Assembly (NCBI GenBank): GCA_019247305.1
Contig: JAFAPC010000120.1
Span: 1 to 60,870, forward strand
Direction of reading: 5' to 3'
Source: Pseudonocardiales bacterium
GTDB taxonomy: Bacteria; Actinomycetota; Actinomycetes; Mycobacteriales; Pseudonocardiaceae
DNA length: 60,870 nt
Shown here: positions 1 to 8,295 of the stretch, in pieces
Layout: the number at the start of each line of letters is the position of its first letter
Numbering within the stretch: the stretch's first letter is position 1
Position numbers and translations under genes: made by a program
The notes under the pieces: model-generated
Seen by the model: the letters and a program-made list of their open reading frames with translations, nothing else
Databases searched by the model: none
What the model was told of the DNA's origin: nothing

Positions 1-105
1 ACCCTGCAGCGCCAGATCCAGCCCCTGCGCGCCAGCTCCTCTCACCTGCGCGAGCTGGACGACCGGATCACCGCCTTCCTCATCCGCAGCGCCCCACCCG
101 ACTGA
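1..105 (+). CDS. C-terminal end of an unidentified protein (partial)
   Basis: Frame 1 is open from the window edge to a TGA at 103-105 and encodes the last 34 residues of a protein. The tail is rich in Arg, Leu and Ser and ends in S-A-P-P-D. Too little is present to assign a family. A palindromic repeat (126-204) and the convergent P450 gene follow it. Confidence 0.5.
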   Translation, partial: TLQRQIQPLRASSSHLRELDDRITAFLIRSAPPD

Positions 106-125
106 GCACTGCACAGTCCCGGCGG

Positions 126-204
126 GTTCCGTGCCGTGAACTCGACACTACGGACGTTGCGAGGCCGACCCGGCGTCGGTCTCGTCGAGCTCACGGCACT
201 GAAC
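126..204. repeat. Interspersed palindrome, family B copy 1
   Basis: Two 21-base arms (126-146 and 184-204) are inverted complements with two mismatches; the core is GTGCCGTGAACTCGAC. The element lies between two convergent reading frames and touches the P450 stop codon, so it could serve as a transcription terminator for both. A related element with the same CCGTGAACTCGAC core is at 20225-20287. Confidence 0.7.
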
Positions 205-1535
205 TAACGCTGGCGCAGTCGCATGTGCAGGGGACGCGGCCTGAGAGTGGCGCGGGGTCGGGGTCGGGTGATCGCGCCGGGGAGGGGATCGAGCTGCCAG
301 CGCGCGGTGATAGTCGCCAGGACGAGAGTGGCTTCCAGCATGGCGAAGGTATCGCCGATGCATCGGCGAGCGCCGCCGCCGAAGGGGACGACAGCACCCC
401 GAGGCAGAGTGGTGGTGTGGTCAGGCAGCCACCGGTCGGGGTCGAAGTGGTCGGGGTCGGGGTAGAGGTCGCCTCGTCGGTGGATGAGGTAGGGGCTGTA
501 GAGCAGGACGGTGCCGGCGGGCAGTGTCCTGTCGGCGAGGGTGGCCTCGGTGGTGTTGACCCGGGTGAACAGCCACCCTGGCGGGTACAGGCGCAGGGTC
601 TCGGTGAGTACCCGGGTGGTGTAGTCCAGGCGGGCCACGTCGTCGTGGCCGGCGACCCGCCCGCCGAGCACGCCATCAACCTCGGTCTGTACCCGCCGCG
701 CGGCCTGGGGATGCTGTCCGAGCAGGTGCAGGCTCCAAGCCAGCAGGCTCGCGGTGGTCTCCGTCCCCGCCAGCCAGAAGGTGAAGACTTGGTCGCGGAG
801 TTCGGTGTCGGTGAGCGCGTCGCCGTGCTCATCCCGGGCGGCCAGCATCATCGACAGCAAATCCCCGTGGTCGACCCCGTCGTGCCGGTAGGCGTTAATG
901 ATCCCGTAAGTGAGGGCGTCCGCTGTGGACAACGCTCGGTTGAAGCGGCGGTTGACCGCCAAGGGTGCCCGCGCCAACCACGTTGGCATGATCATCCTCA
1001 GGAAGGCTCCCTCCAACAGCGCGGTGAGGCTGTGCAGGAGATCCGCGGATTGCTGGGGGGAGAGATGGGTGGTGAACAAGGTTCGTGCGCTGACCCTGGT
1101 GGTGATCTCGTCCATCGCGGCGAGGACATCGATCACCTGCCCGTCTCGCCATGTCCCCAGTACCGTGTCCAGCTGTCGGCTCATCTCGGTGGCATAAACC
1201 GCCAGCCGATCCCGGCTAAACGCCGGCTGCAGCAGCCGACGTTGCCGCTGGTGCGGCCCGTGCGCACAGGTGCCTAGGCCGTGTCCCAATATTATTCTCA
1301 TCTGGTCAAAAAACGGGCCACCTTTGTCGAAGGCGCGCCCATCGCGCAGCACGCGATGCGTCAGATCCGGACAGCACACCACCCACATCCGCTGGAGCCC
1401 GACCCTAATCTCCACCAGATCCCCCTGGGCAGGCAGGGACGCGAGGAACTCCAACGGGCGCCGCAACAGTGCCAGGGTATGTCCCACGAGCGGCCACCCA
1501 CCCGATGCGACAACGGCCCGCGTCGTGAGTGTCAT
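204..1535 (-). CDS. Cytochrome P450 monooxygenase
   Basis: Haem-thiolate monooxygenase of 443 residues, full length for a soluble bacterial P450. Visible landmarks are the oxygen-binding I-helix AGTETT (256-261), the K-helix ETLR (312-315) and the haem loop FGGGARRCIG with the proximal ligand Cys392. No membrane anchor is seen. The ATG at 1533-1535 has a purine-rich GAGG about ten bases upstream. It is divergent from a prenyl diphosphate synthase across about 250 bp, so oxidation of a terpenoid product is plausible, but no terpene cyclase is present and the substrate cannot be read from sequence. Redox partners are not encoded nearby. Confidence 0.93.
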   Translation of the reverse strand: MTLTTRAVVASGGWPLVGHTLALLRRPLEFLASLPAQGDLVEIRVGLQRMWVVCCPDLTHRVLRDGRAFDKGGPFFDQMRIILGHGLGTCAHGPHQRQRRLLQPAFSRDRLAVYATEMSRQLDTVLGTWRDGQVIDVLAAMDEITTRVSARTLFTTHLSPQQSADLLHSLTALLEGAFLRMIMPTWLARAPLAVNRRFNRALSTADALTYGIINAYRHDGVDHGDLLSMMLAARDEHGDALTDTELRDQVFTFWLAGTETTASLLAWSLHLLGQHPQAARRVQTEVDGVLGGRVAGHDDVARLDYTTRVLTETLRLYPPGWLFTRVNTTEATLADRTLPAGTVLLYSPYLIHRRGDLYPDPDHFDPDRWLPDHTTTLPRGAVVPFGGGARRCIGDTFAMLEATLVLATITARWQLDPLPGAITRPRPRATLRPRPLHMRLRQR

Positions 1536-1669
1536 GGACGGGTCACCTCACTTTCTCACTGTGCACACTGAGGACTATACCCCAACAAGATCATCTAATT
1601 GCCGGTTTCACTTCCAGTGTGCGGGTCACGTTGGTCGTACGCGCCGTGGTGCCAGCCCGTTATGCTCCC

Positions 1670-1789
1670 ATGGCCGATGATCTAGAAGACACGATTGACC
1701 TGACCGATGAGTTACGAACCCTTGTGGTGACGTCAAGGGTTACTGAGGGCATGCTGCCCGGGCAGAGGTACTCTCGCTGGTTGTTATGA
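1670..1789 (+). CDS. Possible 39-residue upstream ORF coupled to the prenyl synthase
   Basis: An ATG at 1670 opens a 39-codon frame starting M-A-D-D-L-E-D that ends in TTATGA, so its stop overlaps the ATG of the synthase (ATGA at 1786-1789). Such overlaps often mean translational coupling. The product would be acidic at the N-terminus and basic at the C-terminus. No homologue is recognised and no good Shine-Dalgarno is visible. It may be a leader peptide or chance. Confidence 0.3.
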   Translation: MADDLEDTIDLTDELRTLVVTSRVTEGMLPGQRYSRWLL

Positions 1790-2799
1790 CTAACCCCACC
1801 CTGAGGGATATCCCTGCGGTCCTAGACCAGGCACACACGCTGACCGTGCCCGCCGTGCGGCAGGTCCTTGCGGGACTGCACTCCGACCTTGCGGCGGTAG
1901 CTGCCTACCACTGCGGGCTGTCCGACCGCAACGGCTGGCCGGTGACCTCCGGGAGCGGAAAGATGCTGCGGCCGGCTTTGGTGTTTTTGTCGGCCCGCGC
2001 CACGGGGGCAGTCCCGGCGACGGTGGTGGCCGGGGCGGTGGCGGTGCAACTTGTGCATGAGTTTTCCCTGTTGCACGACGACATCATGGACCGTGACCGC
2101 GCGCGGCGGGGCCGGCCGAGCGCGTGGACCGTGTTCGGCATCAATTCTGCGATCCTGGCCGGGGACGCATTGTTGGCTTCGGCTGTCTCCCTGCTCACCG
2201 ACAATCCGCACGCTGAGACGGTGCTGGCAACGGCAATGGGACGGTTGTGCGCGGGGCAGGCCGATGACCTGGCATTGCAGAGCCGCGGCGGGACCGTCAC
2301 CGACTGGGAACGTATGGCCGCGAACAAGACCGGCGCGCTGATGTGGGCATCATGCCAAATCGGGGCGCTGCTCGGGGGTGGCGACCCCAGAACCGCGGCG
2401 GTATTGGGGCAAGTCGGCACCGAGCTGGGGTTGGCGTTTCAGGCCCTGGATGACTGGTTAGGGATCTGGGGTGATCCGCAGGCCACCGGGAAACCGGTCG
2501 GTGCCGACATCGCCGCCCGGAAACGCTCCCTGCCCATTGTTGCCACCCTGGCCGGTCCGTGCCGGGAGTCCGCACAGGTCCTGGCCACGATCCTCGCCAG
2601 AGAAGGCGACCTGTCAGCCGACGACATCGCGGAAGCCACTGCCGTGCTGGAGCAGGCACAGGCGGGCGAGGTCACCCGCAGCCACGCCCGCCAACACGCC
2701 GCACTGGCACTCGACGCCCTCACCGAATCGGTCATCCCGCCACGTGTTCGACGGGAATGGGACCAATTGATCACCTTCGCCACGACCCGCACGGTGTAA
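1786..2799 (+). CDS. Short-chain polyprenyl (geranylgeranyl/farnesyl-type) diphosphate synthase
   Basis: Trans-isoprenyl diphosphate synthase of 337 residues that condenses IPP with allylic diphosphates. Both Mg2+-binding Asp-rich motifs are intact: DDIMD at 98-102 and DDWLGIWGD at 222-230, as is the substrate-binding G-K-M-L-R-P at 58-63. Chain length cannot be fixed from sequence with confidence; GGPP or FPP are likely. It is divergent from the P450, which suggests a small terpenoid-oxidation unit, although no cyclase lies within the window. Confidence 0.93.
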   Translation: MTNPTLRDIPAVLDQAHTLTVPAVRQVLAGLHSDLAAVAAYHCGLSDRNGWPVTSGSGKMLRPALVFLSARATGAVPATVVAGAVAVQLVHEFSLLHDDIMDRDRARRGRPSAWTVFGINSAILAGDALLASAVSLLTDNPHAETVLATAMGRLCAGQADDLALQSRGGTVTDWERMAANKTGALMWASCQIGALLGGGDPRTAAVLGQVGTELGLAFQALDDWLGIWGDPQATGKPVGADIAARKRSLPIVATLAGPCRESAQVLATILAREGDLSADDIAEATAVLEQAQAGEVTRSHARQHAALALDALTESVIPPRVRREWDQLITFATTRTV

Positions 2800-2874
2800 C
2801 GGGGACGGGCGGGAGACTCACGCTTCGCAGCCCCATTCCCGCGACACGGTCGAGCCCGTTCGCGCCAACCCTGG

Positions 2875-3300
2875 TCAGAATTCAACGAAGCTGGCGGTAC
2901 CGGTGAGCGGCGTGACTGTGTAGAGCTCCGTCTGACTCTGGTTGAGAGCCGGCACGACGGAGAAGCGGTGGATCGTAGTGATCCCTTCCGTGTGAATGGG
3001 GGCGTGGTTTGGCGAACCCAGGTTCACCCTCGGCACGAGCAGCGTGAAGCTCGTGCTTCCGCTGTCGACGGTCATCCGGATGGTGACCGTCACCAGCGTG
3101 CCGATCTCAGTGACGACAGTGCGGATCTGATCACCTTCAAAGGTCAGGGTCTGCAGGGCGTCCTGATAGACGAAACTCGGCTTTCCGACGAAGCTCGTCG
3201 TCGAGTACGTGATATGCAGCGCAGCGCCGTGCAGCTGGTAAAGATCCGGAACCTTGAACGGAAACGTGGCGCGTCCAGCTTCTTCCTGAGCGGTGGTCAT
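2875..3300 (-). CDS. Hypothetical 141-residue beta-rich protein
   Basis: No family recognised. The product has no signal peptide and no membrane segment. Alternating hydrophobic and Thr/Ser stretches (for example L-V-T-V-T-I-R-M-T-V near residue 70) suggest a small all-beta fold. The start is supported by a GAGGG just upstream of the ATG. It lies downstream of and codirectional with the LysM/KHD-repeat gene at 3509-4072, separated by a strong hairpin (3326-3362), so it may belong to the same locus but be expressed differently. Confidence 0.7.
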   Translation of the reverse strand: MTTAQEEAGRATFPFKVPDLYQLHGAALHITYSTTSFVGKPSFVYQDALQTLTFEGDQIRTVVTEIGTLVTVTIRMTVDSGSTSFTLLVPRVNLGSPNHAPIHTEGITTIHRFSVVPALNQSQTELYTVTPLTGTASFVEF

Positions 3301-3325
3301 GGGATACCCTCTTTTCGGGTTGTTC

Positions 3326-3362
3326 GGCCCAACCGACCGTCACATCGACAGTCGGTTGGGCC
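3326..3362 (-). terminator. Intergenic hairpin, terminator or attenuator
   Basis: Perfect 12-base arms GGCCCAACCGAC (3326-3337) and their complement (3351-3362) enclose a 13-base loop. It sits between the stop of the LysM gene (3509) and the start of the gene at 3300, both on the minus strand, so it probably ends or attenuates the LysM transcript. There is no U-tract. Confidence 0.65.
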
Positions 3363-3508
3363 TCTAGTGGCTGCTTGCTGATGACTAGGAGGCCGCCTAG
3401 CGGTCCCCTGATACACGGTGGTGGCCTACCATCTGGTCCGTCCCGGGGCCGTCGTCTGTTCCACCATCCGGAGTCTCCGAAGGCGCCGGGACAATTCCGT
3501 ATCGCTGC

Positions 3509-4072
3509 TCATCCTTGGTGAGCGCCGCCGTCGTGACTCACCGCCTGCTCGCCACCCCGGCCGGAGGCATCCGGCTCCTGACGCAGCGCGCTCTGCACCA
3601 AATCCGGACGCAACTCAGGACCGATGAAGTGCACCAACGGCGTCACACCCGGACCCAGCCCAACCGTGTGCACCCCAGCCCTGCCCGATCCCCCGTGCCT
3701 CGGACCCTCATGTTCGTGCTTCTCCCGCTCCTTATCGTGCTTCTCGTGGTGATCCTTGTCTTTGTGGTCTTTATGCTCCTTGTGGTCCTTGTGCTCTTTT
3801 TCCTTGTGGTCTTTGTGGTCCTTGTGCTCCTTATCTTTGAAATCTTTATGATCCTTTTCTTTGCCCTCCTTAAATTTTTCAGGATCCTTGTCCCCGCCTC
3901 CATTATCGTCCCCTGGCTCCGACGATGGAATGTTGATAACCTGGCCGGGGAAGATGACGTCAGGATCGGTGATTTGCGGGTTCGCTGCCTCCAGATCAGA
4001 GAGGCTTACCCCGAATCTTTCGGCGATGCCGCTCAGGGTGTCTCCTGATTGGACGACGTATGTAGCTGCCAT
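3509..4072 (-). CDS. LysM-domain protein with Lys/His/Asp/Glu repeats and a conserved C-terminal motif
   Basis: 187 residues in three parts. Residues 1-50 are a LysM glycan-binding module (Y-V-V-Q-S-G-D-T-L-S-G-I-A, ending near P-G-Q-V-I-N-I-P). Residues about 60-125 are a charged run of K-D-H-K and K-E-H-K repeats. The tail from about 133 carries the motif G-L-G-P-G-V-T-P-L shared with the divergent gene at 4680. No signal peptide is present, so any cell-wall role would need a non-Sec route. An AGAGGAA lies before the ATG. The function is unknown; the shared tail next to an ATP-grasp ligase makes it a candidate substrate. Confidence 0.8.
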   Translation of the reverse strand: MAATYVVQSGDTLSGIAERFGVSLSDLEAANPQITDPDVIFPGQVINIPSSEPGDDNGGGDKDPEKFKEGKEKDHKDFKDKEHKDHKDHKEKEHKDHKEHKDHKDKDHHEKHDKEREKHEHEGPRHGGSGRAGVHTVGLGPGVTPLVHFIGPELRPDLVQSALRQEPDASGRGGEQAVSHDGGAHQG

Positions 4073-5120
4073 CAGCTGGTTCCTCTCTGTGAACTGCAGT
4101 CGCGGTCGCGACCGGAGAGATGTGAACAGTGACCATAAGACACGGCCCGCTTCCCATTGTCAGTCAGCACATCCGAGGTGGCCACGGGCTGGGTCTCGAC
4201 GAATGTCCTCGACACTTACTTCACTGTGGCTTTTTTCTAGCTACGCTGCGTCACTACTCGTGACGCTGAGCCGATAGCCGTCGATCTCAGCCTGGCGCAT
4301 GGTGCCGCAACGCTTTCGGGAACGTACACCCAGTTTGTCGCTCGAGCGAGCGCGTTGCGGGACTCGCCCATCTTTGGGTGAGCCTCCGAGCGTGCGGAGA
4401 AGTGACCAGCGTGACGGAGCGCGATGGTGTGGTCACTATTATTGCACTGGCGCACAAATTCACCCGATCGTATGATGAGCGTGGTGTACGTGCCGGCGTT
4501 GACCTGATCTCTTGTCGCCGGCACGGTTGAGGAACGCGGACGCAGAGAACCTCCGATACCCAAGCTGCGGATGGAAGGCGATCACAGCGGGACTGCTGAC
4601 TTCACGCAATACCCCGACGACTATCACTGGTCGAGCCGGCCCGTGGGGCCGGTGAACCTTACAGAAGGGAAGCAGAGAGATGGCCGAAGAGCAGGAGAAG
4701 TTCAAGGAGCAGAAGGAAAAAGATCACAAGGAACACAGCAAGGAGAAAGAACACCACAAGGAAAAGGAACACCACAAGGACCACAAAGACCACAAAGAAA
4801 AGGAACATAAGGACCACAAAGACTTCAAGGAGAAAGAACACAAGGACCACAAGGACCACAAGGACAAAGACCACCACGAGAAGCACGACAAGGAACACGA
4901 AGGTCACGGAGGCCACGGGAATCACGGGGATCACGGAGGCCATGGGGGTCACGGAGGTCACGGGTCCGGCGGAACTGAGGTGCACACGGTTGGGCTGGGT
5001 CCGGGTGTGACGCCGTTGGCGCACTTCATCGGTCCTGAGCTGCGTCCGGATTTGGTGCAGAGCACGCTGCGTCAGGAGCCGGACTTCTGCGGCCGGGGTG
5101 GCGAGCAGACGATGAGTCAG
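3531..5120. repeat. Long inverted duplication between two paralogous genes
   Basis: The 3' ends of the divergent genes at 3509-4072 and 4680-5162 are closely similar at DNA level over about 140 bases (roughly 3531-3675 and 4978-5120), in inverted orientation around a 1.3-kb centre. The Lys/His/Asp repeat tracts are similar too. This indicates a fairly recent gene duplication or ongoing gene conversion. Confidence 0.75.
4073..4679. promoter_or_regulatory. 607-bp divergent intergenic region
   Basis: No credible gene is seen. The region lies between the starts of the two KHD-repeat genes and must hold both promoters. Base composition is lower in GC than the neighbours. A GAAGGGA precedes the ATG at 4680 on the plus strand. 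No promoter boxes or operator could be assigned with confidence. Confidence 0.5.
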
Positions 5121-5162
5121 GGCAACGGGTCGGACCCCGCCGACCGCGGTGACCTGGTCTGA
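4680..5162 (+). CDS. Lys/His/Asp/Glu-repeat protein with a conserved C-terminal motif, LysM-less paralogue
   Basis: 160 residues. From residue 1 to about 75 it is almost entirely K, E, H and D in K-E-H-K-D-H-K type repeats; residues about 76-97 are a Gly/His run (G-H-G-G-H-G type); then comes the tail V-H-T-V-G-L-G-P-G-V-T-P-L shared with the LysM paralogue, ending in a Cys-containing segment (D-F-C-G-R-G-G-E-Q). There is no signal peptide. The His density suggests metal binding. It overlaps or abuts the gene at 5176 and is upstream of an ATP-grasp ligase. It could be a peptide substrate for that ligase (inference). Function unknown. Confidence 0.8.
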   Translation: MAEEQEKFKEQKEKDHKEHSKEKEHHKEKEHHKDHKDHKEKEHKDHKDFKEKEHKDHKDHKDKDHHEKHDKEHEGHGGHGNHGDHGGHGGHGGHGSGGTEVHTVGLGPGVTPLAHFIGPELRPDLVQSTLRQEPDFCGRGGEQTMSQGNGSDPADRGDLV

Positions 5163-5175
5163 TAGTGGTGCGCCG

Positions 5176-5904
5176 ATGTGGCTGGTGCTGGCGGATACCG
5201 GCGATGACGCCGCGGTGTGGGCGGCGCAGCGTTTGCCGCAGCGCGGCGTGCACCCGCTGAGGCTGGTCAGCGGCTACGAGCTGACCACGGGCACGACCTG
5301 GGACCACCGAATAGAGCGGAACGGCGCGCGGACGCGGCTGCGCTTTTCCGACGGCCTTACGGTGGACGATACCCAGCTGCGGGGAGTGATAAATCGTCTC
5401 AGTGGTGTCTTCGTGCCACCGGCCGGGGTCTCCGCTGGCGATAGCGAGTACGCAGCGTGTGAGCGTAACGCCTTATTACTGTCGTGGCTGGTTTCGCTGC
5501 AGTGTCCGGTCCTCAACCGCCCGAACCCGGCCAGCGGCCCAGGCGGCTACCGCTCGTTGGGCGCGTGGCGTCAACTCGCCCAACGAGCGGGGCTGCACAT
5601 CCTGCCCCTGGTCCAGTCCGACATATCCGATCGGGCCGAGAACGGCTCGGAGGACGATGCCGGTCAGCAGCGGACGGTGTTCGTCGTCGCGGGTCACCTT
5701 GTTACTGACGGCGACAGGGATTGGGACGAGGCGACGGAAGCGGGGTGCGCGCGGTTATCGCGGCTGGCAGGGCAGGCGGTGCTGGCCATTCAGTTCACCT
5801 GCCTTCCTGGGCAGGCTCCACTGTTTTGTTCGGCGACACAGCAGGGGGACCTCCGTCTAGGAGGTCCCCCACTGCTCGACCTCCTCGCGGACGCGCTGAC
5901 ATGA
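5176..5904 (+). CDS. Unknown protein resembling the N-terminal (pre-ATP-grasp) part of ATP-grasp peptide ligases
   Basis: 242 residues from ATG 5176; a GTG at 5149 in frame would add nine residues and overlap the previous stop. Mid-protein E-Y-A-A-C-E-R-N-A-L-L-L followed by C-P-V-L-N-R-P resembles the segment of graspetide-type ligases where the pre-ATP-grasp domain leads into the ATP-grasp domain, but no nucleotide-binding core follows. Its stop overlaps the ATP-grasp start (ATGA), implying translational coupling and perhaps a heteromeric enzyme. The similarity is by recollection of motif patterns, not a search. Confidence 0.65.
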   Translation: MWLVLADTGDDAAVWAAQRLPQRGVHPLRLVSGYELTTGTTWDHRIERNGARTRLRFSDGLTVDDTQLRGVINRLSGVFVPPAGVSAGDSEYAACERNALLLSWLVSLQCPVLNRPNPASGPGGYRSLGAWRQLAQRAGLHILPLVQSDISDRAENGSEDDAGQQRTVFVVAGHLVTDGDRDWDEATEAGCARLSRLAGQAVLAIQFTCLPGQAPLFCSATQQGDLRLGGPPLLDLLADALT

Positions 5905-6890
5905 TCCTACTCTGTGGTATTCCTACCGAGACGCCGCTCGCTCTAGTCGGTGAGCGTCTCGCTGCCCTGCGCACCGTCGATGAGGTTGTCGTCCTCAACC
6001 AACGACATGTGCGCACGAACCACATCGAATACCAGATCACCACCGAGGGAATCTCCGGCGATCTGACGGTCAATGGACGCTCATATGATCTCCGTTGCAT
6101 CCGGGCGGTGTATCTGCGGCTCATCGACCACCGGCAGTTTCCGGAACTGGTCGACGAACCCGAGCAGTCTCCGCTGCGGCACCAGGTCGGGATCTTCCAC
6201 CAGGCTCTCATCGACTGGTCGGAAGCCACCGACGCCCTGGTGGTGAACAGGTTCTCCCGGCAGGCGTCCAACGGGTCCAAGCCCTATCAGGCCCAGATCA
6301 TCCAGCGACTGGGCTTCCGGGTCCCCGAGACGCTGATCACCAATGACCCGGACCTGGTCCGGGAGTTCGCGCGCGAGCACGGGCGGGTCATTTACAAATC
6401 CACCAGCGGCATCCGTTCCATCGTCTCGGAGCTCGATGACGCGGCCCAGGCCCGGCTTGAGCTGATCCGGTGGTGCCCGGTGCAGTTTCAGCGTCACGTC
6501 GAGGGGATGGACGTGCGAGTGCACGTGGTCGGTGCCGAGGTATTTGCCACCGCCATCGACAGTGCCGCGACTGACTACCGTTATGCAGCGCGCCAGAATG
6601 GCACGCCAGCCGAGCTTTCTTCCTACGACCTTAAGCCAGATGTCGCAGAACGCTGCGTCCAGCTCGCCGCAACACTGGAGTTGCCCTTCGCCGGTGTCGA
6701 CCTGCGCCTTTCACCGGATGGGGCGGTCTATTGTTTCGAGGTCAACCCCAGCCCAGCATACAGCTATTATGAAAACCACACCGGTCAACCCATCGCGGCC
6801 GCCGTGGCCGCGCTCCTCGCCAACGCGAGCGCAGCGCCACCATCCACCGCCTCAGCGACAGTAGGAATGGCCGCCGTCGACCTTTTATGA
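5901..6890 (+). CDS. ATP-grasp ligase, RimK/MvdD-like
   Basis: 329 residues. ATP-grasp enzymes use ATP to activate a carboxylate as an acyl phosphate and join it to an amine. The N-terminus (M-I-L-L-C-G-I-P-T-E-T) is a pre-ATP-grasp fold; V-V-N-R-F-S-R-Q-A-S-N-G-S-K-P-Y-Q marks the linker. V-I-Y-K-S carries the ATP-binding Lys, and F-A-G-V-D-L-R with C-F-E-V-N-P-S-P supplies the metal-binding acidic and Asn residues. ATGA overlap with the upstream gene. The organisation resembles graspetide maturases, for which the KHD-repeat proteins could be substrates (inference). No transporter or protease is encoded nearby. Confidence 0.87.
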   Translation: MILLCGIPTETPLALVGERLAALRTVDEVVVLNQRHVRTNHIEYQITTEGISGDLTVNGRSYDLRCIRAVYLRLIDHRQFPELVDEPEQSPLRHQVGIFHQALIDWSEATDALVVNRFSRQASNGSKPYQAQIIQRLGFRVPETLITNDPDLVREFAREHGRVIYKSTSGIRSIVSELDDAAQARLELIRWCPVQFQRHVEGMDVRVHVVGAEVFATAIDSAATDYRYAARQNGTPAELSSYDLKPDVAERCVQLAATLELPFAGVDLRLSPDGAVYCFEVNPSPAYSYYENHTGQPIAAAVAALLANASAAPPSTASATVGMAAVDLL

Positions 6891-6920
6891 AGAACATCAT
6901 CACGCTAGCGAGGAGGAATG

Positions 6921-7697
6921 ATGTCATTACCGCTAGCTATGCAGATGCACCACCAGCATGAAGACAACCCCTGGACCATCAACATTCCCGATCACCCCGC
7001 CCGCAGGGACTCCCCCGGGTTCCGGGCCGCCAAAAAGCTGGCCCACACCATTCTTGCCACCCTGGGTGCCGATGACCATTTTTTCGGCATCGACAACGTG
7101 CAGATGCACCATGGCGGGTCGTTGTGGCTGTTCGACGATACGGGGTGGTTCATAGTTCAGAACGAGGCCGGAATCGAGTGGAGCGCCCAGTTCTGCACCG
7201 ATCCAGGCAAGACCGAAGCACTGCGCCGCAACGCCAAAAGGGTCTATAATGGGTTTATCGAAACCATACCCGAGATGGTTCGCTTGGGTTACGAGGCGGC
7301 CGAGGAGATCCTCAACACCCCGATCGAGGACGCTGCCGGCGTGGCAACCTGGGTTGATTCTATCTTTAACTCATGCGTGCCGCTGCCCGCGTTGCGCCAC
7401 ATCGGCCAGCTTCCGAAGGCTGGCGGACGGCACCACTATCCGGCCCCGATCACTGACATTGAACTCGTCAAATACAATGATTTCGTGCTGTGGGTGACCG
7501 ATCCGGAGTCCGATACCCCAGCGGCGGTCGTGCCCGTGGCACCCCGCGGAGCCGGGGTGAGCCGGGTGCGGGTGGCCTGGGCTACCCCTGGCACCGCCCT
7601 GCACCGCAGGCACCAGCAGTTTCGGGCGCGGGGCAAGGCACTCGAGGTGGGACCGGAGGACCCCCTCACCCAACAAGCGTTCGCCGAGCAACAGTAG
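6921..7697 (+). CDS. Uncharacterised actinobacterial protein (DUF6424-like?)
   Basis: 258 residues from the ATG at 6921, placed four bases after AGGAGG; ATG 6918 is too close to it. The N-terminus E-D-N-P-W-T-I-N-I-P-D-H-P, the H-H-G-G-S-L-W-L-F-D and E-W-S-A-Q-F-C segments recall a family of unknown function I associate with DUF6424, from memory only. No signal peptide or membrane segment. It follows the ATP-grasp gene by 30 bp in the same direction and is probably cotranscribed, so it may act in the same pathway. Confidence 0.7.
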   Translation: MSLPLAMQMHHQHEDNPWTINIPDHPARRDSPGFRAAKKLAHTILATLGADDHFFGIDNVQMHHGGSLWLFDDTGWFIVQNEAGIEWSAQFCTDPGKTEALRRNAKRVYNGFIETIPEMVRLGYEAAEEILNTPIEDAAGVATWVDSIFNSCVPLPALRHIGQLPKAGGRHHYPAPITDIELVKYNDFVLWVTDPESDTPAAVVPVAPRGAGVSRVRVAWATPGTALHRRHQQFRARGKALEVGPEDPLTQQAFAEQQ

Positions 7698-7744
7698 CGG
7701 TCAAGCGTCACTAGCGACCACGTAACAGTAGGGACCAAGCGCCC

Positions 7745-8281
7745 ATGGCGACCCAGTCCACCCCGGGCTCCTCGCTGCCCGGGAACCGCGTCGCGGTACC
7801 GCTGCAAGGCTATCTCCGCATTCTCTCGGCAGTGGCGGCGGTGAGCGCGCTCGGATATGCAGCGGTACTCGGCTGGCGCACCAACGCCAACGGCGTGGTC
7901 ACCGCAGCCGCCTTCGCCGTCGGCTTCCTCTTCGCCACGTTCGCGCTGGCAGGCGCCGTCCCCACGAGCATTAAGATCGGCGACGTTGAGGTCAAGCTGC
8001 AACAGGCCCGGGAAAACGGCGCTGTCGAGGGGCTCACGGCGGGAGCCGCCATCAGCAAAGGCGTCGCAGCCGGTGACCTGCCGGTTGAGCAGGTCCAGGA
8101 GGCCCTGCACACAGCCCTGACCAGCCCGAAACCGCTCCGGCTCAACGATATCGACCTGCCCGTCGCGCAGCTCGCGCCGTTCGCAGCCACAGCGAGGACT
8201 CAGGAGGTCGTGGACGCCCTGCGCACGGTGGCCCACTACGCTGGACGTCTGATGGACCATGATAGATCAACACGGCCTTGA
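7745..8281 (+). CDS. Small membrane protein with two predicted TM helices
   Basis: 178 residues. Two adjacent hydrophobic helices lie at about 24-43 and 50-71, followed by a soluble Ala-rich domain ([11 protein letters not shown] at the start). The pattern resembles a membrane-tethered cytoplasmic domain. No family recognised. It is 47 bp downstream of the previous gene and ends against the glpK start region, so it may be the last gene of the ATP-grasp operon. Confidence 0.7.
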   Translation: MATQSTPGSSLPGNRVAVPLQGYLRILSAVAAVSALGYAAVLGWRTNANGVVTAAAFAVGFLFATFALAGAVPTSIKIGDVEVKLQQARENGAVEGLTAGAAISKGVAAGDLPVEQVQEALHTALTSPKPLRLNDIDLPVAQLAPFAATARTQEVVDALRTVAHYAGRLMDHDRSTRP

Positions 8282-8295
8282 GCGCGTCCCCGGGC

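Noticed and set aside
225..1277. Long plus-strand reading frame opposite the P450 gene
   Set aside because: It is the antisense of a clear P450 with all motifs; the product is Gly/Val/Gln-rich with no domains or ribosome-binding site. High GC makes such frames common.
3515..4048. Plus-strand frame encoding a very hydrophobic Leu/Val stretch opposite the LysM gene, resembling a membrane protein
   Set aside because: The hydrophobic run is the reverse complement of the Lys/His/Asp repeat; the LysM domain on the minus strand is genuine.
4740..4980. Regular short repeats that could suggest a CRISPR array
   Set aside because: The repeats are codon-phased K-E-H-K/D-H-K units without unique spacers, inside a coding frame.
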